Made by a program: the position numbers and the translations under genes
Part shown: positions 50,917 to 60,300 of the stretch, in pieces
How the letters are laid out: each line of letters starts with the position of its first letter
Numbering within the stretch: the first letter of the stretch is position 1
Source: Methylocystis sp. IM3
Lineage (GTDB): Bacteria > Pseudomonadota > Alphaproteobacteria > Rhizobiales > Beijerinckiaceae
DNA: 64,000 nucleotides
NCBI RefSeq assembly: GCF_038070105.1
Contig: NZ_JBBPBZ010000002.1
Coordinates: 1,431,001 to 1,495,000 of the forward strand
Reading direction: 5' to 3'
Notes under the pieces: generated by a model
Seen by the model: only the letters and a program-made list of their open reading frames with translations
What the model was told of the DNA's origin: nothing
Databases searched by the model: none

Positions 50917-52317
50917 TTGCAGACGAAACTCGATTGCCCTGCCAAAGAGGCTCCATCCAGTCTCTCGGAGCAGGAACGGCTCCTGGAGCATCAGCTCCGG
51001 TATCTTTACGCCGAGGTGCTGCAGCTCAAGAAAGAGCGATACGAGATTATCTATACGGCAAGCTGGCTCATCGTGCGGCCGCTGCTGCGCCTGGAGCAGG
51101 CGCTGGCGAGATTGGCGCGGCGCCCCGTCTCCTCGGTCGCGGAGACGGGCCTTTCCCCTACGACCTCGACCGCAAAGACCCAGGCGGTCGAGCCCCGCCG
51201 CATCCTCATCGACGTGACCGGAACGGTCGAGCGCGACATGGGGACGGGGATCGAGCGGGTCGCCAAGGATCTCTCCGATGCGTTGCGCGCCGCCGATCCC
51301 GCGCAGTGCCGGCTCGTCCGCTGCGACAAGGGCCGTCTTCTCGAATGCAAGGCCCCGATCGGGGCAAAGGACAGGGCAAGCGACACGCCGCTCGCCATCG
51401 AGCCCGGCGACCAATTTCTGATTCTCGCCGACGCCTGGAATTACCCGCAAGCCTATGCGGGCGTCTTCGACGCGATTCACGCCGGCGGCGGCCGGGTGAT
51501 CGTCTGCGTGCACGACGTCATTCCCGAGTTGTTCCCCGCGGCCTGCCACGAAAGAACCGTCGCCCTCTTCGGCCCCTGGCTGCGCGATATCCTTCTGAAC
51601 GCCGATGGCATTCTCACCGTTTCGCGCGCTTCGGGCGCCGATCTCGCCGCGCTTGTGGAGGAGAGAAGCATCCCCCACCGCCCGGGTCTCTCGATCGGCT
51701 GGTTTCACAACGCCTCCCGCTTCGAGCCGCGTCCGGACCACCAGCAGCGCGGAAAGATCGCAGAAGTCGCGCGGGCCGACGCGCCGCTCTTTCTCTGCGT
51801 CGGCACGCTGGAGCCCAGAAAGGGCCATCTCGTGGCGCTCGACGCCTTCGAGCGGCTCTGGGCAGAAGGCCATCCGGCGCGGCTCCTGTTCGTGGGGCGG
51901 CGCGGCTGGTTCGATTACGCGCTTGTCGCGCGCATCACGGCGCATCCCGAACTTGGCCGCCGCCTGTTCTGGTTCGATGACGTGGACGACGCCGAGCTCG
52001 CCTTTCTCTATGCGCAAATGTCCGCGCTGGTCTGTCCCTCCTTCGCCGAAGGCTTCGGCCTGCCGGTGATCGAGGCGTCCCGCTGCGGCAAGCCGGTCTT
52101 TTGCAGTGACATTCCGGTTTTCCGGGAAGTCGGCCGGGAGGGCGCCCTCTACTTCGCGCTGAATGACGCGGCCGCTTTGGCCGACGCCATCCGGGGCTGG
52201 GAGGATGGCCGCCTGCAAGCCCATCCCGAGCGCGTCTCGGCCTCTTCCTGGGCGGACGCCGCGGAGCGCATCCGCGCCGCCATCAAAAATAACGAGTGGG
52301 ACTTTCGCCTCTGCTGA
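50917..52317 (+). CDS. Glycosyltransferase family 4-type (GT-B) protein
   Basis: 466 residues. The N-terminal ~60 residues form a coiled coil (EQERLLEHQLRYLYAEVLQL). The GT-B catalytic module shows VCVHDVIPELFPAACHE, the sugar-nucleotide-binding LCVGTLEPRKGHLVALDAFE, and the E-x7-E motif in PSFAEGFGLPVIEASRCGKP. aggag precedes the TTG start. The next gene, an acyltransferase, starts 20 bases after its stop, so both may modify a surface polysaccharide. Confidence 0.9.
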   Translation: MQTKLDCPAKEAPSSLSEQERLLEHQLRYLYAEVLQLKKERYEIIYTASWLIVRPLLRLEQALARLARRPVSSVAETGLSPTTSTAKTQAVEPRRILIDVTGTVERDMGTGIERVAKDLSDALRAADPAQCRLVRCDKGRLLECKAPIGAKDRASDTPLAIEPGDQFLILADAWNYPQAYAGVFDAIHAGGGRVIVCVHDVIPELFPAACHERTVALFGPWLRDILLNADGILTVSRASGADLAALVEERSIPHRPGLSIGWFHNASRFEPRPDHQQRGKIAEVARADAPLFLCVGTLEPRKGHLVALDAFERLWAEGHPARLLFVGRRGWFDYALVARITAHPELGRRLFWFDDVDDAELAFLYAQMSALVCPSFAEGFGLPVIEASRCGKPVFCSDIPVFREVGREGALYFALNDAAALADAIRGWEDGRLQAHPERVSASSWADAAERIRAAIKNNEWDFRLC

Positions 52318-52337
52318 AAGGGAAGCGGTTCATCGCG

Positions 52338-53534
52338 ATGGCGCCGACGACAGAGACATTCGCCTCACGCAACATCAGTTTTTTTCGCTGGCTGAGCGCC
52401 GGCGCGGTGGTCGTGATGCACGCGACCGCGCTCCTGCTCGCCCAGTCCGATATTATGAGCGCGCCGCATAATTTCTTCGAATATTTCTGGTGGTTCGTCT
52501 CCAACAAGGAGGTCGGCCACAAAGCGGTCGTCGGCTTCTTCGTCATTTCCGGCTATCTGGTGGGCGGGGAAGTGATCAGGGGCGCAAGGAGCGGCGAAGC
52601 TTTCTACTACGGCTATTTTCTGAAGCGTTTCGCCCGCATCTATATCGTGCTTGCTCCGGCGCTCGCCTTCACCTTCCTGATCGACTCCGTCGGGGCCGGA
52701 CTTTTCAGAAAGGGAGGATTTTACAGCGACCCGATGTTCGCGGGCCATTTCAGCCTCGACGTTTTCGCGCTCAATCTCTTCAATCTTCAAGACATACTGA
52801 CCGAGCCCTATGGCACGAACATTCCGCTCTGGTCGCTCGCGGTCGAGGTCTGGTACTACATTACATTCCCGCTGCTGCTGATGCCGATCATGACGCATCT
52901 CTCCACGCGCCTGCGGCTCTTCTGGTTCTGCCTCGCCATCCTCGTCTGCGGCTATTTCTCGCTCGTTTCCTACCTCTTTTTCTGGGGCTATGTGATGTGG
53001 ATCGCAGGGGCCCTCACGGCTGTGGCGCGTAAGCCCGTCATGCGCTCCTATTGGGCCGCGCTGGCCCTGTTCGTGATCATCATCATCCCGGTCCGCCTCC
53101 TGGTGCGTGGCCCGCTCGTGGAATCCTTTCCCTCGGCGCGCACCGCAAGCGATGTCGTCTGCGCGCTGGCCTTCGCGAATGTGCTGCTCTCTGCGAGATT
53201 TTCCATCCCCCGCATCTTCGGGTCGCTGCCCTCCTTCCGGCTCGACATGCCGAATTTCACCTATTCGCTTTATCTCACGCATCTGCCCATCATCGTCTTC
53301 GTGCGCGCAGGGCTCGAAAGCGTCGCGCCGGGATGGGCGCTTCAAAACGCAACGATTGGCAATTGGCTCGTGATGTTTTGCGTGATCGCGGGCGCGGGCG
53401 TTTTCGCCTATCTCTTCTCGAGCGCGACGGAAGCGAAGACAACGTCTTTCAGAGGCTTTCTCGACCGCAAGATCGAGGGGCTCGCGCGCGTCCTGGCCCT
53501 GTTCGATGTCGGCCGCACGAGAGCCGGACGATGA
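52338..53534 (+). CDS. Acyltransferase-3 family membrane protein
   Basis: 398 residues with about ten membrane helices and family motifs (NISFFRWLSAGAVVVMHATA with the histidine; VVGFFVISGYLVGG; FLKRFARIY; PLWSLAVEVWYYITFPLLL). O-acetyl- or O-succinyl-transfer to a surface glycan is the usual role. It follows the glycosyltransferase in the same operon. Confidence 0.9.
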   Translation: MAPTTETFASRNISFFRWLSAGAVVVMHATALLLAQSDIMSAPHNFFEYFWWFVSNKEVGHKAVVGFFVISGYLVGGEVIRGARSGEAFYYGYFLKRFARIYIVLAPALAFTFLIDSVGAGLFRKGGFYSDPMFAGHFSLDVFALNLFNLQDILTEPYGTNIPLWSLAVEVWYYITFPLLLMPIMTHLSTRLRLFWFCLAILVCGYFSLVSYLFFWGYVMWIAGALTAVARKPVMRSYWAALALFVIIIIPVRLLVRGPLVESFPSARTASDVVCALAFANVLLSARFSIPRIFGSLPSFRLDMPNFTYSLYLTHLPIIVFVRAGLESVAPGWALQNATIGNWLVMFCVIAGAGVFAYLFSSATEAKTTSFRGFLDRKIEGLARVLALFDVGRTRAGR

Positions 53535-53564
53535 GCGCGGGCGGTGACGGCGCTGCCCCGTCTG

Positions 53565-54956
53565 TCACAGCGTCAGCAGATAAGCGAAGAGATTGTCTTT
53601 CTCGTCGCGCGTGAGCTGAAGGCCGAGCACGAGATTGAAATACTCCACCGTATCGGCGAGGGTCGGCAAGCGGCCGTCATGTAGATAGGGCGGCGAATCC
53701 TTGACGCCGCGTAGCGTGAAGGTCTTGATCGGTCCATCCGGAACGAGAATGAGCCCGTTGACGTTCTTGCCGATATCGTAGAACCGTTCAGCCTTGAGGT
53801 CGTGCATGTTGTTGTCGAGGAACGACAGGCTCGGGATGTGACACTCGGCGCAACGGCCTTTGCCGAGGAAGATTTTTTCGCCCGCCAGTTCCTGCTGCGT
53901 GGCGCGCGCGGGATCGAGGCGGCCCATGGGATCGAGCTTGGGCGCCGGCGGAAAGTCGATGATATTCTGCATCTGCGCCATCATCGCCACTTGGTCATGC
54001 CGCTCTGGCAAATGAACGCCCTTGCGCTGCGCGCTGACCTGATCGCCATTGAAATAGGCGGTGCGCTGCTCGAATTCGCTGAAATCCTCGACCGAGCGCA
54101 AGGACCGCTTGGAGCCATGGATCTGCTGGTTGAAGAGGCCCCGCAGGCTGACAGTGTCCAGCCGGAATCGCACGGCCTGCGGCCTCAGGTCCGGCGTCTG
54201 ATGGAAGGCGGCGTTGGTGTGGAAATTCGAGTGACAATCTAGGCAGGCGATGCCGAGCGACTGCTCGGCGACCTTTCGGTCTTCCGTCTGATTGAACTCC
54301 TCCTGGGGGAAGGGGGTCAGCAGCAGGCGAAGCCCTTCGATCTGCACGGGCGTCAGCAGGCCGACCATCATCTTGTAATAGTTCCTGATCGTCAGAAGCT
54401 GGCCGCGCGATACGTCGCCGAGCTCGGGACGCGTCGTGAGAAAGATTGGCGGCGGAAACTCCGGCGTCAGATGCGCGGGGAGGTCGAAATCGACATCGAA
54501 GCGTTTGAGATCGCGCCCCTCCTGACGGCTGATCTCGTCGATCTGCTCCTTTGGAATCACCTGTCCGCCGGTTGACTGCTTGACGTGCGGGAGCGGAAGG
54601 AAGCCGGCGGGGAACAGGCCCTTCTGGCGGATTTCCTCCGGCTTCATCGCAGCAAGCGCGTCCCATGTGGCGCCCTTTTGAAGCTTTACGCGAACGCCGC
54701 CCTGAACAGACTTGCGCCCGCCCGACATCATCACGCCTGGGATGGGCCTCTCGGAGAGATCGTACCGCTCCTCCAAAAAGGATCGCTGCTGCTGCATGAC
54801 GCTGGCTTTGCTGGCCTCATCGTCAGCCTTTACGGCATCGAAAGGCCGCGTGGGCAGGGGCCGGTAGCTCGCATCCGGCATGGACTGCGCGAGCGACGCC
54901 GAGGCGAAAAGAGCCACGAGGAGGGGGGAAAGCGACACGGGCAGCCGAACGAACAT
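53565..54956 (-). CDS. Di-heme cytochrome c peroxidase-like protein
   Basis: 463 residues with a signal peptide (VSLSPLLVALFASASLAQS). Two heme-c sites are present, ACLDCHSNFH and CAECHIPSL, plus the C-terminal KTFTLRGVKDSPPYLHDGRL block typical of MauG/CcpA-like proteins. It is periplasmic. Whether it is a peroxidase or an electron-transfer protein cannot be settled. gggaga precedes the ATG; a start nine codons further upstream is weaker. Single-gene unit. Confidence 0.88.
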   Translation of the reverse strand: MFVRLPVSLSPLLVALFASASLAQSMPDASYRPLPTRPFDAVKADDEASKASVMQQQRSFLEERYDLSERPIPGVMMSGGRKSVQGGVRVKLQKGATWDALAAMKPEEIRQKGLFPAGFLPLPHVKQSTGGQVIPKEQIDEISRQEGRDLKRFDVDFDLPAHLTPEFPPPIFLTTRPELGDVSRGQLLTIRNYYKMMVGLLTPVQIEGLRLLLTPFPQEEFNQTEDRKVAEQSLGIACLDCHSNFHTNAAFHQTPDLRPQAVRFRLDTVSLRGLFNQQIHGSKRSLRSVEDFSEFEQRTAYFNGDQVSAQRKGVHLPERHDQVAMMAQMQNIIDFPPAPKLDPMGRLDPARATQQELAGEKIFLGKGRCAECHIPSLSFLDNNMHDLKAERFYDIGKNVNGLILVPDGPIKTFTLRGVKDSPPYLHDGRLPTLADTVEYFNLVLGLQLTRDEKDNLFAYLLTL

Positions 54957-55321
54957 GGTTCTCTCCCGGAGCAGCAAAGCCAAAACGCTTCAACCGCTCG
55001 GCAGGTTCAATGTTCCCCAGCCGGGGCGATGGCGATCGTGACAATGGGTGACTTGCCAGATCTTCGAAAGGGCGTGCTTCTATCGCTCTCAAATTTCCTC
55101 TGAAAAAGCACCAATTTGCAGAATTGGGGTGGCGGCAGAGAGTAACTATTGGTAACGAAAGAATCGGGATTGCCCGTTCGAGTGGCAGGCCGGAACGGCC
55201 GTCCTTTGTTGCGTTCGCGTCGTGCGTAAGTTCTCCAAGGCCGGCTCGGGGCATCCTGCAGAGCCTGCCTCCAACCGCGGGGGATCCGGTTAACGTGACA
55301 AACCTTGATCAGCGCCATTCC
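54957..55321. other. Intergenic region without a recognised gene
   Basis: Holds the divergent starts of the cytochrome gene and the coiled-coil gene. It contains a patch of AT-richer sequence near 55090-55160 (tctgaaaaagcaccaatttg) that may include promoters. No RNA structure recognised. Confidence 0.4.
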
Positions 55322-55843
55322 ATGCGTGCCTCATATTTCGCAAGCGAGAGGTCTACGGAGGACGTCAGCCGTAGTCGCGCGCCGCAGCTCATCAAATTTG
55401 AGGCGCGCGGCCCTGGGGGAGGCGCCGGGCGCATGCCTCCGGCAGAGCCTGATCTCAACGATATTCGAAAATCCATCAGCATGGGCGCTACCGTCCTCAA
55501 GGATCTGGCAAATCACAACCGGACGCAGGTGCAGGCCGCAGGGAAAGCCATCAAGACTCTCGAGGCTGAACTTGAAGAGGAAAGGGGCCGGTATAAGGCG
55601 CTCAAAAGCCGACTCGATGCTGCGGAAGAACATCATCGACACATGCTGAGCGCCGCTGAGCAGAAAGTTTGCGAACTGCAGGCGACAAACAAGTTAATCA
55701 CGGAAGAACTGCAAGCAAAGTCCAAGGAACTGGGGCAGCTCCGGTGGTTCCTGGAAGGGCTGGTCTCCGATGTCGAAGCGATCGAAGATGCGGTGCAGGA
55801 AGCCGGCGAAATTCTGGCGGGGCGTCGGGTTGCGGCGGAGTAA
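55322..55843 (+). CDS. Coiled-coil hypothetical protein
   Basis: 173 residues with a long heptad-rich helix (AGKAIKTLEAELEEERGRYK; LDAAEEHHRHMLSAAEQKVC; LITEELQAKSKELGQLRWFL) and a polar N-terminus. The start is uncertain: ATG at MRASYFAS or a GTG 30 bases before. A large hairpin follows the stop. Function unknown. Confidence 0.65.
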   Translation: MRASYFASERSTEDVSRSRAPQLIKFEARGPGGGAGRMPPAEPDLNDIRKSISMGATVLKDLANHNRTQVQAAGKAIKTLEAELEEERGRYKALKSRLDAAEEHHRHMLSAAEQKVCELQATNKLITEELQAKSKELGQLRWFLEGLVSDVEAIEDAVQEAGEILAGRRVAAE

Positions 55844-55853
55844 AGTTGCTCCA

Positions 55854-55899
55854 CACGGAGAGGCGAGCCAATGCGCGAGCATTGGCCTCTCCTTCCGTG
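55854..55899 (+). terminator. Strong hairpin after the coiled-coil gene
   Basis: gccaatgc/gcattggc with a gcga tetraloop, flanked by ggagag/ctctcc and an outer cac/gtg. It begins 11 bases after the stop. There is no T-run, so it may be a structured 3' end or a regulatory RNA element rather than a classic terminator. Confidence 0.5.
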
Positions 55900-56059
55900 C
55901 GCCGGCCCGAGCCTTCGGACGCCGGATGACGCCAGTTGAGAAAAAATCGGGATTCCGGCTATTTTAGCGGGATGTCGCCCGAAAGGCGCTCTAAGCAAGT
56001 CTCCGAAAGAACCCGCTTATCAGGCCCCTCTAGTTTTTCAGCAAGAAAAAGTTTGTCAT

Positions 56060-56506
56060 ATGCAAGTAAAAGCTCTTGAAACTATCGTTTCAGACAAATA
56101 TCCGAAGTTCAAACATGAGTTTCTGGAGCTTCTGTTTGCCGTCCTGGTGGACGAGCGACCCGTATTCGGGAATGATTTGGACTCCCTTTTAGTTTACACA
56201 GCTGTTTCCCGTCTTTATCTCCGGGATGAAAGGGCCGGATTGTCATCGGAAGATCAAGAGTCGGGGCGTCGTTATACGCTGACTGCAACGAGAATCGCCG
56301 AGTCCACGAGAATTCCCAGAGAAACGGTTCGCCGGAAGCTGCGGCAACTCGAGAGCCGCGGCTTTCTCGAAAAGGGCCCCCGCGATGATTGGCGGGTCGT
56401 GGTGAAAGATGGCCAGCCGGTTATCAGGAGCGAATATTCGCATGTCTGGCAGCAGGAAATGGCGCGAATCGTGAAGTTCGTGAGGGTGCTGAAGGATCAC
56501 GTTTGA
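56060..56506 (+). CDS. Winged-helix transcriptional regulator
   Basis: 148 residues. The DNA-binding helix-turn-helix is TATRIAESTRIPRETVRRKL then RQLESRGFLEK, similar to MarR/GntR-like or Crp-C-terminal winged helices. The N-terminal helical part (KYPKFKHEFLELLFAVLVDE) may dimerise. The target is unknown; the neighbouring CheB/CheR genes are candidates. Confidence 0.75.
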   Translation: MQVKALETIVSDKYPKFKHEFLELLFAVLVDERPVFGNDLDSLLVYTAVSRLYLRDERAGLSSEDQESGRRYTLTATRIAESTRIPRETVRRKLRQLESRGFLEKGPRDDWRVVVKDGQPVIRSEYSHVWQQEMARIVKFVRVLKDHV

Positions 56507-56533
56507 CGGCATCCACTGACGCCGCCACTCGCG

Positions 56534-57088
56534 TCATCTGCACGATTTCAATAATGCAGCGATTTCTTCGGCGGATAAGCACGCGTCCGGATGATCTCTC
56601 GCAATAGCGGTCTCGGGCATGGAAGGATTAACAGCCTCTTTGGGCTCCTGAACGACTGCCTTCCCGCCGTGCTCTTTGATGGTTCTCAGCCCCGCCGCTC
56701 CATCCTTGTCGCCTCCGCTGAGAACGATGCCGATAACGTCTTCTCCATAAACCTGGGCGGCCGAGATGAAGAGCGGATCTGCGGCAGGGCGCGTAAAGTG
56801 AATTTTTGGTCCCTGATTGAGACGAATGCGCCCCGCTTCCAGGATCATATGATGGTCCGGCGGGGCGACATAGATGTGGCCCGCTTGGATTGGCGTTCCG
56901 TCCTCGCCAAAGGATACGGTCAACCTGGAAGACCAGGAGAGTATTGTCGGCAATTCGCTGGGATGCTTGCCAAAATGTATGACCACAAAAACAGACGCCG
57001 GGCATTCTGCGGGAATCGCCGCCACGATTTGGCGGAGTGGCTGGAGCCCGCCTGCTGAGGCTGCGATTACTATGATCATGGTCATCAT
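56534..57088 (-). CDS. Stand-alone CheB methylesterase domain
   Basis: 184 residues, only the CheB catalytic domain. The nucleophile serine is in VIAASAGGLQPL, the histidine in VFVVIHFGKHPSEL and the aspartate in VLSGGDKDGAAGL. There is no receiver domain, so activity is not controlled by phosphorylation in cis. It faces the CheB-CheR fusion gene head-to-head across a ~250-base gap. Confidence 0.9.
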   Translation of the reverse strand: MMTMIIVIAASAGGLQPLRQIVAAIPAECPASVFVVIHFGKHPSELPTILSWSSRLTVSFGEDGTPIQAGHIYVAPPDHHMILEAGRIRLNQGPKIHFTRPAADPLFISAAQVYGEDVIGIVLSGGDKDGAAGLRTIKEHGGKAVVQEPKEAVNPSMPETAIARDHPDACLSAEEIAALLKSCR

Positions 57089-57341
57089 GCGAAACTTGGC
57101 CCTCGATAGGAAGTTCCTCGCCCTGCGCTGTTCGCCAAGGCTTTCCTCCGTCCGGAGGAGGCGAACCGAAACCGCATGATTTCACCTCCACACGCTTGCG
57201 AGAAGAGCAGCCGCGACCGGCAGAAGCGGCCGGCTCTTTATTCACAGCACAGCAGTTGGTTCTCGACGCGTCGCTTATGTTGGAGAGTGCTCGGTGGTAA
57301 GACTATGTAAATGACGGCCCGGCAGTTCCATGGAGGGGACT

Positions 57342-60300
57342 TTGAGTAACGCAGCCAACGGCTTCCATGGCCCTAATCACACGCCGGTTTGCGCGTTGGG
57401 CGCCTCCGCGGGCGGCGTTGCTGCGTTGAAATCGTTTTTTACCCACGTCAAAAACGATTTGGGCTTGGCCTACGTTGTCGTCGTTCATCTCGCGCCGGAT
57501 CATCCAAGCGCCCTGAGCGAGATCCTGACGATTCAAACAAAGATGCCAGTCATTCAGGTTGATTCGACTGAAAAGCTGAAGCCAGACTGCATATATGTAA
57601 TTCCGCCAGACAGGGAACTCGTAGTTAACGGTGACGATGTGACGGCGCGCCCTTTCACAGCGTCGAGATACCGCCGCTCTCCCATCGACATGCTTCTCCA
57701 CTCCGTCGCCTCCGGAAGAGGCGATGGGGTCGCAGTTTTGTTGAGCGGTTCCGGCTCGGACGGGACGCTCGGCGCCCGGGCTGTGAAGGAGGCCGGCGGC
57801 GTTATCTTTGCGCAGGAGCCTTCGGAGGCCGAATATCCCCAGATGCCGGAGAGCGCCATCGCGACCGGAGTTGTCGACTTTGTCGCTCCTATCGAGCAAC
57901 TCACGGAGCGGCTAGCGGAGGTGATGCAAAGCAAGGCGGCCCTTCACAGGGAAAGCAAGGAAGACGCAGAGCACCAAATTCGGCAGATTGTGGCGCTCCT
58001 GCGCCGGCGCATGGGACATGATTTCTCCAATTACAAACGACCAACCATCATGCGCCGACTCGCAAGACGCATGCAGGTGGTGCGGCAGGAAAGTCTGGAC
58101 AGTTATTATCGTTATCTCCAGAACAACAAGAACGAGGTCCATGAGCTTTTCTCGGATCTTTTGATTTCAGTGACGTCCTTCTTCCGTGACCCGGCGGCGT
58201 TCGCCGCGCTGGCCGACAAAGTCATCAAACCTCTATTCGACAAGCTCGATGGCGAGGCGTCGATTCGCATCTGGGTCATCGGTTGCGCGACCGGAGAAGA
58301 GGCCTATAGCCTGGGCATTCTCTTGTTGGAAGAAGCGGCGCGGCGTGGCGCGCATCCTGTCATGCAAATATTCGCCAGCGACATCGACGACGCCGCGCTC
58401 GCCGCAGCCCGCGAAGGCCGCTATCCGAAATCGATCGAGGCCGACGTCTCCCAGGAACGTCTCCGCCGTTTTTTCGTGCAAGAGGATTCGTTCTACCGCG
58501 TAAAAAAGGAGCTTCGCGATCTCATCCTGTTTGCCGCGCATAGCGCGCTCAAGGACCCACCTTTCATCAAGATCGACCTCATTTCCTGTCGCAATCTTCT
58601 CATTTATCTCCAGCGCGAACTTCAGCGTCAGCTGTACGGCCTTTTCCACTATGCGTTGAAGCCGAACGGTTATGTTTTCCTGGGTTCGGCCGAGACGATC
58701 GACGCCACGCACGAGCAGTTCAGGCCGGTGGATCGTGACGCCCGGATATACCTCGCCGCCGGCGCGCCGGACAAAGTTGCTCCGATCCTGCCGCAGCTCA
58801 CCTCGGATTTTCGCTCGACCGAGTATCGCCCGCTACAGACTGGCCATGTCGAGCAGGCGATCACTGTCGGGCATGCGCACGGCGCGGCGCTGGAGCGGAG
58901 CGCGCCGCCGAGCGTTCTAGTCGACGGCTCCTTCAAGATACTCCATATCTCCGCAAACGCCGGCCGTTTCTTCAGGCCTCTGGAGGGGCCATTCAGCGCG
59001 GAGTTGCCAGCTCAAGTGCGTCCGGAGCTTCGCGTCGACCTGAAACTTGCGCTACAGCGCGCGCTCGAAAAGGGCGAGGCCTCGCTGAGCGTGCCCATTT
59101 CTGTCGCTTTCAACGGCGACGCTCATCTTGTCGCGATCCATGTGGCGCCCTCGAGGGACGGCGATCAGACGCTGACGGGCCAAGCCCTGGTTTTTTTCAT
59201 GGACCTCGGCAAGGCTTCGCCCATTGAAGATTTGCCCGAGGCGGAGAACGGTAACCGGGGTGAAATCAAGCGCCTTCGTCAGGAGCTTACTGCAGCGCAA
59301 GATCGGCTCAGCGCCGGCCGGAGAGAGTATGAGCAGGCGACCCAGGACTTGCGGGCCGCGAATGAGGAGCTGCAATCCATAAATGAAGAATATCGGTCCA
59401 CGGCCGAGGAGCTGGAGACGAGCAAAGAGGAGCTGCAATCTATCAATGAAGAGCTGCAAACGGTCAACGGCGAGCTTAAAAGCAAGCTGGAGGCGATTTC
59501 GACGGCCCATAACGACCTAGAGAATCTCGTGGCCGCCACGGAGATTGGCACGCTGTTCCTCGACTCCGATTTGAAGATCAAATTTTTCACGCCGCGTGTG
59601 CACGCCTATTTCAACATCAGCCAGTCTGATATTGGTCGAATAATTTCCGACTTCAGCCACCGGCTCGTTTACGACGGCCTCGAGCAGGATGTCACCAGCG
59701 TCCTCGAGAGTCTGAAGCCGATAGACAGGGACATCAAGACATCCGACGGCCGTTGGGTGTCGATGCAGGTGCGGCTCTATCGGACGCTGGAAGAACAGAT
59801 CGATGGCGTCGTCGTCACGTTTGCTGACATCACCAAGCTCAAGCTCGTCGAAGAGCGACTGGCGGCTGAGTTGCGCGCAATGGCCCGGCTACAGGAGCTG
59901 AGCACAAAAGTAATGGTCGCTGACCAGCTCGAGGAACCGCTTGGGACCATCCTTGACGCGATCATCGAATTGATCGGTGCTAATTTTGGCTACATACAGC
60001 TTTACGATGGCGCCGCCAAAGTCTTGAGAATTGTTGCGCATCGCGGATTTCAAAAACGTTTTCTCGACAATTTCGCGAGCGTCGGCGCTTCCTCGGGCAC
60101 GGCTTGCGGCATTGCTCTCGCCAAATGCGAGCGGGTCGTATTCGAAGACGTCGAGAAAGAGCCCCTCTTCGCGCCGAACCTCGATGAGGCCAGGGTGGCG
60201 GGTTATCGGGCGGTCATCTCCGCGCCGCTGTGCGCCAGTTCCGGCGGGTTGGTCGGCATGCTCGCCGTACACTTTTGTGAGCCCCACCAGTTTTCCCCTC

